NCBI GenBank assembly: GCA_026008535.1
Contig: BRKX01000011.1
Location: forward strand, 20,034,001 to 20,098,000
Length of the DNA stretch: 64,000 bases
From: Perilla frutescens
Taxonomy: Eukaryota > Streptophyta > Magnoliopsida > Lamiales > Lamiaceae
Direction: 5' to 3'
A program made the translations under genes and the position numbers. Shown one piece after another: positions 1-10,485 of this stretch (position 1 is its first letter; the number at the start of each line of letters is the position of its first letter). A model generated the notes under the pieces. That model saw only the letters and a list, made by a program, of their open reading frames with translations. It did no database searches and was not told the origin of the DNA.

Positions 1-237
1 TTTTTAGTGTTACAGTTGATACTGATTTTAACGATTTTTTTTTACGAGTTGACCTGCGAATTTGACCCCGCTCGTCTAAAATAAGACTTATATAAACCTT
101 GTGCATGCAAGTGTTTGTGATGGTGTTATTCAATCACTTTATGTAGAGAAAACTGACAAACTGTCACCTAATCGTCTTCAAAATAATAAGCTTCACTTAA
201 TCGAGTTGCTATTGACATGAATTCTTAAGCCTCGTTT
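1..237. other. Flanking segment left of the solo LTR
   Basis: No gene seen. Positions 1-70 match the right end of the dispersed repeat described at 23700-24610, so the window opens inside the copy-1 version of that repeat. Positions 233-237 (CGTTT) are the left target duplication of the solo LTR. The same segment recurs at 24530-24767. Confidence 0.6.
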
Positions 238-2988
238 TGTAACGCTCCGGTCCCGAAAGACCGTGGAAATGAACGCCATGGGGGTTGGAATTAAGAAGCG
301 GAAAAGAAAGGGGTAACCTTAACAGAAAATTCAGAAACCAAACACGCATTATAATTATAAAATCCTAGTTCAACAACAATACGAAGATCAGAGTTATAGA
401 ATAATTTAACAACAAATACAACGAAAGTGCGGAAGTAAGACTTTGAACAAAAGAGAAGTCAACGGGAAAAACACATAATTAACAAAAGCCCGTTCCTCAG
501 CATCGTCACTTCCACGCGCCAGTCTACATACCTGAAAATGGTTTGAAAGATTTGGGCTGAGTACTAATGCACTCAGTGAGCAAGTTTTCACAATGAAGTT
601 TATGTAATTCATTTTTTTAAAAAAGTGATATATCCGCATTTATGCATGTAGTGAAACTTAGGAGGTTTTATAATGTAAAGCAACCTAAGTTCACCAAAAT
701 ATTTTATCGTGTAGTGCTAAGTGTAAACAAGTCACTGCCCGCAACCTCTACTACACCACCAACGCGTAAGTTTTAAGAGTATCACCAACGAGTATAACCG
801 TTCATTTTAGTCATCACGACAAGGAATAGGGCATGACAAATAAAGCATGCATACTGTAGCTACTCACATTGACACAGCGCTGGTATATGAGACTCCGACA
901 ACATACAGTAGCACGTAAATATTTTTAATACAGATAATCACATATGCAATTTAAGCAAAGCAGAGCTTAATAACTCGAAATGTAAAGTTTATAAAGATAG
1001 AATAGCCCACCTGGATAGCTATAATAGCAGAAGTTTTAACGATTCTTCTAAGAGTCCTCTAAGTCCGATGTTCCGGGTTTGATCCTACACATAGAGGCTA
1101 AGTCTTAGAAAAATATGGAGGTTGAAACCCAAATTATAAACTAATTTACTAAAGGTTATAGGGCATAAGGCTTTAAGTCTTTTGAACTGGATGGTGGAAT
1201 TGATTCGTATAAATTAGTGTAGCTTTAAAATTATACCCAAATGATATATGGAGTGAAGATAATTATAAACTTAATAATTAGAATAATATAAAAGTAAAAT
1301 AAAGAAGTTTAAAATGTAAAATAAAAAAAATGTAGTTAGGGAGATTTGATCTCTAAACCAACAAAGATTAAACCCCAACCTAAACCACTAAGCTAGATAT
1401 TGTTTCGAGAATTAATGCAGATTAATTATTAATTAAGACAGATTATTAAATGCAGAAAATGTAGAGATAAATGATGTAAAAATGAGAATAAGGGGAATTG
1501 AACCTAAGACTTAAGATTATTTAAAGTATATATTAACCACTTGGCTAAACACAATTTTCAAAGTAAAAATTGATTTAGCATTTGTTAAGGCAGATTAATT
1601 AAGATAGTTTCATCAAGATTGGAAATACAAGGTATAAAAATGATTTCAAAGGTTTCAAACCACATTTGATTCATTAGTCTGTACTTATTTTAATACAAAA
1701 TTAATTAAAATTAATATACACAATACATACACGCATGCTTGCTTTTGAAAAGAACTAAAATTTTCTCTTTTCTTTCCCTAACACACATTTGCACACACAC
1801 CTACAATTTTTCCCTTTATTTTTTTTTTAACTATTATTTTGATGGTCAACTCTCTCATTCTCTCTCATGACCATGCTACTTTTGAAAATATGGATACATG
1901 AGATTTCTCTCTCTACTCTCACTCTCTCTCTTTCGATCACTGCACCCACATGCACTTTCATTAATTGTCAATTCATTTTTTTCCAAAAACAAAACCTATC
2001 AAACCTTTAATTTAAACAAACCCAATACTAGATTTGGAAAAAGACAAACTTGCATTTATTTCTCTACAAGGAATTGAAGTCACTCACATACACTCAAGCT
2101 TATACATATATATATCAAACATTTATATACAGATTATTACTCTCTCTCTCTCTCTCTATTGGACTACCGTACACACAACCAAACAAAAATTCATTCTCTT
2201 CTCCAACAACAAAAAAAATCGACCACCTCACTGAACACACACTAGCAGATTTTATTTGTATTTCTTTTAATATTTTCCTACACATGCAACATCTCCTACA
2301 TATGTAAACTTAGATAATGATAGTGTTATGGTTTAAAAATAAAGAAAACTTCGAATAATAATGAAAACCATATAAAAATGGAGATTTTGAGGGATTTTGC
2401 AAATGTTTTAATTCTATATTTTCACATGCAATTTCAAATAGTACTTCATAATATCCATTAAATTTGCAAAAATGAAAACCCCCACCAAAATAGAAATTAA
2501 AAGAAAAGCAAAGGAGCTTACGAGAGAAATTTCAATTTGATGGAAAATCTTGAGGAAGAAGATGATCACCAATGTTCATCACTATCTTTACCAACTAACC
2601 AAGTATAAGAGAAGAGCTGAAAGAAGAGTAAAAAGAAGTATATTGTGTTTTGCTCTCATCCGAAAATAATTATTTGGGGAGATGAATGAATAGTAATGTT
2701 GAATAGTCTAGATATGACAAGTGTCACCTTATGTGTCTTGTGCAAAATGTGACACCTCAAATTCATTTGGGCTTTATTAATCTTAAATTTTAATTATTTC
2801 TCATCTATTTTGGTACTTAGCAATATTGGCCCACTAGAAAAAAAATAATAATTATGGCCCACTACAAAGGTTCTCTTTAAATAGATAAATATATATATAT
2901 ATATATATAAACTATAATACTTATTCTATTCTAATTATTAGATTTATATTTATAATTAAATTATATTATAGAATTTTGGGGTATTACA
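238..2988 (-). mobile_element. Solo LTR of a Ty3/gypsy element, minus strand (copy 1)
   Basis: Read on the minus strand it starts TGTAATACCCC (at 2988) and ends GGAGCGTTACA (at 238). It is flanked by a perfect 5-bp target duplication, CGTTT, at 233-237 and 2989-2993. No gag or pol lies inside, so it is a solo LTR left by recombination between two LTRs. It shares its start, its TTACA end and an internal block around ACTGAGTNCATTAGT with the LTR at 17907-21145 (here near 550-580, minus strand), so the two are related families. Length is 2751 bp. Short ORFs inside look like chance. Confidence 0.9.
1335..1555 (-). repeat. Two tRNA-like (SINE-like) segments inside the solo LTR
   Basis: On the minus strand, 1335-1400 reads a box-A-like TAGCTTAGTGG followed by a box-B-like GAGATCAAATCTCC. 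Likewise 1490-1555 reads TTAGCCAAGTGGTTA followed by AGGTTCAATTCCCC. Spacing and motifs resemble the RNA polymerase III promoters of tRNA-derived SINEs. I see no cloverleaf good enough for a tRNA gene and no clear target duplications. They could be old SINE heads or tRNA-like parts of the LTR. Duplicated near 25865-26085. Confidence 0.4.
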
Positions 2989-2993
2989 CGTTT

Positions 2994-3253
2994 AGTTGGC
3001 AGGAAAGTAAAGTTGTCTGGGAATATGATTTATAGGAATGTTATTATGAGGAAAATAAATGTTACATTACATATTATTTATCTTGTGTTTAAAACATAAC
3101 AATGAAATTGGCAAAGCTCATTTAGTCATTTTAGTATTTTTTATTCAAATTAATCAAGTATGTAACATACTTGATTAATTAGTCATTTATCACACACACA
3201 TATATATACATATATATATATATATGATAATCAACTATATTTATTAGTCATTT

Positions 3254-3292
<39 letters not shown>

Positions 3293-3786
3293 ATAATGGA
3301 ATTTTTATTTTTTCAATTTTTAAATTTTTTTGTTGAAAGCCTAAACTTAATAATAAAAAAATAACAATAATCCCAAACAAATTAAGATTACAATATAATT
3401 TCAAATATTTTATTGAAAAGTTATAAATACAATTTTAATAATAATTTATAAAAATAATAAAAATAATGGATCAAAAAATCGAATAATAAAAATTGTCTAA
3501 CACACATACATAAAAATGATCAGAATACTCTAAGTAGGTATTTTGAATTCAGGAAAGTTGTATTAGTTTCCTTGTTTAGAATAGTCTGGTAACTTTTCAA
3601 AATTCCCCAAAATTGAACCAAACACAAAAATTTTAAAAAAGAAATCAGATTACCTTCCAAGGTCTGATTCCTTACCAATCAAACTGAGGCCTGAAAATCA
3701 TCAATTGATTAATTTTTCAATCACATTAATTAAAAAAAATTATCATCAATGACTTGCAAAGTTAATCGATGAGATTATGATAATAA
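2994..3786. other. AT-rich spacer with palindrome and TA microsatellites
   Basis: No coding potential seen. It holds a 33-bp palindrome (3148-3180) and two long TA/CA microsatellites (about 3190-3225 and 3258-3290), each preceded by TTAGTCATTTATCA. Copy 2 (27529-28308) has shorter TA runs. Confidence 0.6.
3148..3180. repeat. 33-bp near-perfect palindrome
   Basis: Arms AATTAATCAAGTATGT (3148-3163) and its exact reverse complement (3165-3180) are separated by one A. It could extrude as a cruciform or form a hairpin. No element ends here that I can identify. Conserved in copy 2 at 27683-27715. Confidence 0.75.
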
Positions 3787-3830
3787 CTAGCATGTCGCCC
3801 GTGCGATGCACGGATGAGACATATGTAATT
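3787..3830 (-). mobile_element. 3' terminus of a minus-strand Helitron (copy 1)
   Basis: Read on the minus strand, the sequence is a CCGTGC-ATCG-GCACGG-type hairpin, then a short spacer, then CTAG followed by T. This is the standard plant Helitron 3' end: a GC hairpin about 10 bases before CTRR, inserted between A and T. The element body should extend rightward. I cannot find its 5' TC end before the plus-strand Helitron begins at 5955, so it is probably truncated. Confidence 0.65.
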
Positions 3831-3867
3831 ATAACATAAATTTAAAACTGTTTGAATATTATCCTTT

Positions 3868-3990
3868 GTAAATGACTTAGTGATGGAATGATGCAAGCTT
3901 TGCGCTAAAGATTTTGAATTCGAATTCTACAAACACCGCTAAGTCTAAGTTTATCACACCTGGTTTATCAAGTGTTGTTGTTTACTTCTT
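3868..3990 (+). mobile_element. tRNA-derived SINE-like sequence
   Basis: A box-A-like GACTTAGTGATGG is followed about 35 bases later by a box-B-like GAATTCGAATTCT. This is the arrangement of plant tRNA-derived SINEs. No A-tail or target duplication is obvious, so it is old, or part of the minus Helitron. Duplicated at about 28390-28512. Confidence 0.4.
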
Positions 3991-4823
3991 TTGTGTGATT
4001 TGCAAGTTATTACATAGAACCGGAGTTTACACAGTATGCACCATCGGGTAGCGCATGTGGGTTACCCTTGAGATAAAAAAATATTTTTAATTATTATTAT
4101 GTTTTTAATGGTTTTTTATTTTATAAAATAAAATTTAATATGTTTATTTTCAAGTTTTTATTTTTGAAATTTTACACAAATATATTAACATTTTTAATGC
4201 ATAAATTTTAAGATTCTTTCTATTATATATGGAATTTGTTATTTTTGAATTGATACAATATATTGGAAAAATATTAATTAAATATAAAAATTGTATATAA
4301 AACATAGGATTAATTGCATAATTTAACATGATATTTGCACCAATTTACAATTTCGCACAACGTTTAAAAATTATAATTCATATTACAATCTTTAATATTT
4401 TTGTAATTGTAATATCCCCAATATCAATTTGATATAAAGCGACATTTTATGGAGATGAAACTAATGGAGAATCTTGTTGTATATAATGAATTTATATAAC
4501 GACATCATTTAGGTAGATGAAAATATCAGTAAACTTCGATTATAAATCAGACATGAAAGATAGATTTGCAAATTAATATTGAGGATCATAAATTATAAAT
4601 TTTAATCGATATATTCATAATTTATATAAATATAAACTAAAGATGAAGATTTTCGGTTTATTAAATGTGCATTTATAGAAATTTATAAAGAAAGCATATA
4701 TTTTTCAATACAATTAAACATTATGAAGACATAAAATTCAATCATAATATAAAGAATATATAGTCTGTTTATGTGTGTGTGTGTGTAAAAGATAATAGAT
4801 TAGCTATGTTTATTGTTTTCGCT

Positions 4824-4854
<31 letters not shown>

Positions 4855-5531
4855 GATTCATATATGAAAGTAACATATTTATTATATTTAATGTTTCTAT
4901 CGTTAATTGATTTTTATTTTTTTATGGAGGCAGGAAAAATAATTATTATTAATTGCATGTTATTTACGGATATTATTGTAGATATTATTAAAAATTAATA
5001 TATTAATAATTTATTCTAATTTTATATCAAGTATTTCTATATCTGAAAATGTGACTTGGGCGAGAAAAAATTGCATAATTCTATTTAAGTTATATATATT
5101 ATTGGTGAATATCTAAATGCTTATATTTAGCATATTGTAATATGTTTTTTTTTCATTATAAAAATACTATTTAATTTATACATTATTGCATAACTTACAT
5201 CTCTCATTTTGTTAAAATTGTATATACTACGAATCTTAGAAGTTATATATAACTCAATTAAAATCGCGCCTTGTCATCTTTTCCAATATATTAATTTATA
5301 TATTTTTAACGTTTACTCAAAGTGTAATAAATATATAATGACCCAAAATATAATGACCACGAAGTTAAAAAAAATGCTTAATATATATATATATATATAT
5401 ATATATTTACATATAAAATGGTTTTGGAGAGTTGGAGAGTCTTCTCTTGATGGAATTCACATTACAAAGGTAAAATATTAAATGGAGAGATACTATTATT
5501 TTTCAGTATAATTTAATTTATAACCATATAT

Positions 5532-5532
<1 letters not shown>

Positions 5533-5585
<53 letters not shown>
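5533..5585. repeat. CT microsatellite
   Basis: Uninterrupted CT run of 53 bases. The copy-2 equivalent at about 30081-30119 is clearly shorter, about 39 bases. The neighbouring TA tract differs the other way: copy 1 about 27 bases, copy 2 about 42. Confidence 0.9.
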
Positions 5586-5588
<3 letters not shown>

Positions 5589-5636
5589 AAAAAGTTGCAA
5601 ACTTCATAATGATACTTCAAACTTGCACTCCATACA

Positions 5637-5743
5637 ATTCCGGTGGAGATGACCTAGTGGTGGAGTGAGGTTACTCGGAGATCAAAGGTCAGGGGTCCAA
5701 ATCTCCTCAATACAACCAGGTCGGGTGTGTGAGTAATAAAAAA
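5637..5743 (+). mobile_element. Short SINE with target duplication (copy 1)
   Basis: About 107 bp with a tRNA-like head (box A near GACCTAGTGGTGG, box B near GGGGTCCAAATCTCC) and an A-rich tail. It is flanked by an 18-bp direct repeat, AAACTTGCACTCCATACA, at 5619-5636 and 5744-5761. This is the signature of LINE-driven retroposition. It is non-coding and depends on another element's reverse transcriptase. Confidence 0.8.
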
Positions 5744-6658
5744 AAACTTGCACTCCATACATATTGCTTTGAACTACCAATCTCAATTCCCAACAATATA
5801 AAAACCAAATAGACAATTATTATATAAATATTTAGATATTTACAATGTTGTCTTTAAAAAAAATTCATCTCTCCAAGATGAAAATTAACCGGCATTTAAA
5901 CAAACGTATTATATTCAAATTCTCAAAAGATAGAAAAATTGATTGGAAATCTTATCTATACTATATATAAAAGCAGAAAAAATCCAATTGCAATTGATTT
6001 GAAATTGATTTTGCTGATTGATTAATGGCAATTTTGTAAAAAGAGGTAAAGGTTGAGGTCATTAATTATTCATTTAAAATATTATTATATAAATATTTTT
6101 AAAATATCAGAAACTGGAACGTGTGCCATTGATTTTCCAATTATCATTCGTTTAAAATATTATATAAATTTTTTTAAAATATAAATTAGTAATGAAACTG
6201 GAACGTGTGTTGCATGTTGGAATAAGTATCCGCATTTTTTTTTTTAAAAATTGTAGCTGTCCGAATTAAAATTTGGCAAGCTACAATTTTTTATATTTTA
6301 TTAATTACATTTATGTATTAAAAAAATCATAAAAAGTTAAATAATGAATAACATAGTTGTTGTTTGTGAATTTACGGATTTTTATAAATACAATTATGGA
6401 TATATAAAAAAAAACAATCTATAATAATTAAAAATATTAAAAATATAGAAAAAAAAAAAGCAGAACACTCCCCCACTAACTTCAACTGCCACTCCACTTC
6501 TCACTATCAATCGAAAACTGAAATCTACATTTATACATTAAAAGGTTTCAGAATACATATTTCACACATAGATGTAGCCTTCTGCATTTCATTTCCTCTC
6601 AAACCATCCAAAATTTCTTTGAACTTTTTGTTTCTGTCGTCATAATATTTAAAGAAAT

Positions 6659-9600
6659 ATGGCTCCGATTTTTGGAACAGTACAGATTTTAAGGCCTGGA
6701 AGAAGTACGTTCGGTATAGAATTGCGGTTGATTCGATGCTACGAAAACACAAACACACTTAGCATTGAATGTATTATTCATGATCGAGAGGTACAATTAT
6801 TTTATAAATATTTCGAGTTTTTTTTTCCTTTAAGAAATGCAAACTTATAAGAGTTAATTTTTTTTTTGTAGGGTGAACGAATTCATGTCACAATTCCGAA
6901 AATAAATATCGAAAAGTTTAAAGATCGCCTTATTGAAGGCAATGTTTATGCTGTAATCGATTTTGTTATTGGATTAAATATCATGAAGTACAAGACTACA
7001 GCAAGTCTGTATAAGATAATTGTCTTCAAACACACCCGGATCTTCGAAGTTTTCCACGAAGAATTTCCACAGTATTTATATGAGATAAAGAATTTCATCG
7101 ATATTACAAATATGGAGAACATAGGAGATGCAGCAATGTTTGGTAAGATATTTGAATATATACGAAAAAATATGTAATATTACATATGCAGTTATTAAAT
7201 TTTTATTTATTTTTTATTTCTGGGCAGATGTCATGGGAACTATAGTGTCACACTATAGACCCCTTACAAGAGAGATAAATGGAAAGCTAACAAAGCTGAT
7301 GGATTTGGTGTTGAAAGATTTGGAGTATGTTATTTTAAAATTAAGCAAAATATTTTTATTGTTTAAAGATTTATAAATGATTTTTAATATATTTCATATG
7401 TGATATCAATGATATATGGAGAAGCAAATATGATAATTGTTTTACGGTTTTATTGCTTATAAAAATAAGTTAACAGATTAAAATTTTGTATTATGTATTC
7501 AGTAATTGTAGAATATTTAATTTATTTACAAAGTGTCCTATTTTCTGTATTATAAAAATGTGTCAATCTGATTATCGACTATTATGTTTAATTGATTATA
7601 AAAATAAGTTAGCAGATTTAATTGTATTATGTATTCAGATTCAATCGATATAAAAATAAGTTAGCAGATTCAATCGAAAACTAAAAATTAGTTTAAAGAT
7701 TCGATTGAATCTACTAACTTTGTGATCATTTTTTATTTCTGTATTATTTTCACTAATTATAAAATAATTAATTTCAGTATTATGTATTAATTAACTAATT
7801 AAGAAATTTTTTATGTATACAGTAATTGTAAAATATTTTATTTCAGTATCATGTATTCATTAATTATAAAAATATTAAATTTCTGTATTGTTTATTATTT
7901 ATTAAAAGCTGTTGTTAATAATTTCTTTATTATGTATTGACTAATTATTTCTAAATATTTGTAGTGGAAATACAATTACTGCCACACTTTGGGAAAAGTA
8001 TGCAGAAGAGATGATAAATTTTTTGAATTCTAGCCCAGAATCACCAGTGGTTGTAACTCTACAGTTTTGCAGGCCTAACATATACAGGGGTAATTTATCC
8101 TCTTTTTTTCCTATATCTTTTAATTAAGTGTGTGCTTTTGATGAATTAAATATAATAATAGGTGAAGTACGAATTTCATCTTTGTTTAATATTACAAAGA
8201 TTGTGACAGATCCAAATATTCCAGAGATAGTAGAATTCAGTTTAAGGTACAATTTTAAATTTACTTTTTATTTTACAAGTTTATTTTTTTCTATTAAATT
8301 TTTTATTTCTTCAATTCACATAATTTTATTAACATTTATTTATTTTTATTTCTGAAGGTATTTGACTAATGGGAAAGTGAGATCAAACAGTATCTCTACT
8401 CTCGCATCATCATCATCAAGATCCTTAAATGATGAAATTAGAGATGGTGATTTTGAATTGAAAACTATATCCCAGATTATGACAGAGGGGAAGGTATTTT
8501 AAATATCTGGAATAGCATTAATTTTTTTTTATGTTTTAAATATATAAACTAATTTTTTATTTTAATTAGACTGAAAATTTCTGGATATTTGCAACCATAC
8601 TATTTGTAGAGACCCTTGGAGATTGGTCCTACTTGGCTTCCAAAAGATGTCAGAAGAAAATTAAACAAAGTGGAAGTCAATTTTTTTGTGAAAAATGTCA
8701 GTCATTTGACATTGCAGGAAAACTGAGGTACTTTATATTTAATTAAAATTTTATATTATTACAAAAAATATAATTTTTTAAAATTTTAAATTATAGGTAC
8801 AAACTAACTGTGAGGGTCGTTGATGAAACTGGAACCACCACTTTCCTACTTTGGGATAAGGAAAGTATAGCACTTATAGGGAAGACAGCTACATAATTGA
8901 GTGTGGTAAACAAACAAAACTTAATTCCAAAAATTAAACAATATAGATGGTAATTAAATTTTTTCTTAGGGTCGAAGCATAGAGAGAATTCCAGCAGGCA
9001 TTGATAAATTAGGAAATAAAAAAGCGCTTTTCAATGTCACTGTTCAACTGGGGTAGACAAGAAACTACACGGGATCTTTCAGTGTAGCAAGAATATCTAC
9101 TGACAGAGAAATTATCCAAAAAATGTGTGGAGAAAATTTGCCTACAGAGGTACAAAAAAAAACACGTACAATATATTTTTTGATATTAATATGTTTAATT
9201 ATTTAATGAGAAAATGATTTTAATGTATAGGAGGAAGAGTCTATTTCAATAAATAAATCTAAGATGATTGAAGAGATGGTAGGTTCATCCAAATTTTATA
9301 ATATTTTTTAAAGTATTAATTATAAATTAAAAACTAATAATTATTTTTCATTACAGGTTGGTTCATCATCTTCAAAATTAGCTGCTAAATCAAAAGGTTG
9401 TAATGCTATTAGCAAAACAATACAGCAAATAATAGAAGATGGGCAGGTATACTATACAGTTAATATAGTATTTTTATCCTTTCAAATTAAATATTGAATA
9501 TTGAATTAACATAATATATTTATCATAAAATTCAGAGTGGAGAGTTCACAGTGTTTGCCACTGTGAACTCCATTGAAGACATTAGAGGCATCTCATACCT

Positions 9601-10485
9601 TGCATGCAAGGTATGTCGAAAGAAACTAGAGCCACAGGATGAACTAAAATTCTTCTGCCAAAAATGTCAAACATTTGACATAATTGGAAAAAACAGGTTA
9701 TTGATTTATTTATATTTTCAATATGAAATTAATTTTTATCTTAAAAAATTATATCATAATTTTTTTTAATAAAATATAGATATAAATTGACTGTGGAAGT
9801 GAGTGATGGTACTGCAACAACAACATTTATTATGTGGGATATGCAATGCCTTGAATTAATTGGACAAAAATCAGCACAGGTATGTACTCTGAATTTCAAA
9901 AATATAACAAAATTTGGGAACAAATATTAATTCACTGTTTTTTATAGGATGACTTATTTCAACAACCTCCAGCTGAAATTGAAGGCATATCAAATAAGAA
10001 AGGTTTCTTTAATATAATTGTCATGCCTGAGCAGGTCAATAATTATAAGGGACCTTACAATGTTGTTAAGGTTACATGTGAGGACAGAATAGTGAGTTCA
10101 AGCAGGTGGATATTTTATTAAAATTGAAATATTTAAAATATCAAATCAATATTAATTATAACACTTTTCATTATGTAGGGAATATCATCCAAATCAAAGA
10201 AAGGAAAAGAGCAAGTTGATGAAAATTCAGATCAGGTATACTATTTTACACAAAAGGATGTTTTTTTATGATTATAACAAGTATGCAATAAAGTATATCA
10301 CATTAATTTTCTCTTTGTAACTATTTCAGATTAATTTCATAACTGATGTATTACTGACACCAACAAAGACAACTGGCAACACAAGTAATGCAGTCAATGT
10401 TATTGATGATGATCATGTAAAGAGAAAACTGATTGACGAGTTTTCATCAACTACTCAAAAGAGAAAGAAAAGTAATGAGCAGTAG
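6659..10485 (+). pseudogene. RPA70-like single-strand DNA-binding protein of Helitron (copy 1)
   Basis: Sixteen GT-AG exons, all in phase: 6659-6790, 6872-7142, 7228-7324, 7965-8089, 8162-8246, 8358-8493, 8570-8727, 8797-8905, 8970-9149, 9231-9278, 9357-9446, 9536-9696, 9780-9879, 9948-10091, 10179-10235, 10330-10485. Together they make 683 codons. Exons 1-3 encode the DUF223/OB-A fold and exons 3-6 OB-B. Exons 7-9 and 12-14 each encode a zinc-ribbon OB-C (Rep_fac-A_C) domain, so OB-C is duplicated. The tail is basic (KRKK). The second ribbon keeps CKVC...CQKC; the first has SKRC for CxxC. Stops are TAA 8894 (codon 368) and TAG 9054 (codon 400), both in the first OB-C. Such proteins are carried by plant Helitrons and probably protect single-stranded intermediates. 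Truncation or bypass by exon skipping are both possible. Confidence 0.85.

Larger units (their letters stand above)
3831..5954. other. AT-rich spacer with microsatellites, no gene
   Basis: Apart from the SINEs it holds GT/GA tracts (4773-4849), a TA tract (about 5381-5407) and a long CT tract (5533-5585). Short ORFs across it are low-complexity artefacts. Copy 2 equivalents are at about 28353-30488, with different tract lengths. Confidence 0.6.

Noticed and set aside
5209..5481. ORF across TA microsatellite
   Set aside because: Low-complexity translation (IYIYIY), interrupted differently in the other copy by tract-length change.
6531..6758. Minus-strand ORF overlapping exon 1 of the RPA-like gene
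   Set aside because: Antisense shadow. The plus strand has an in-phase exon chain with proper splice sites.
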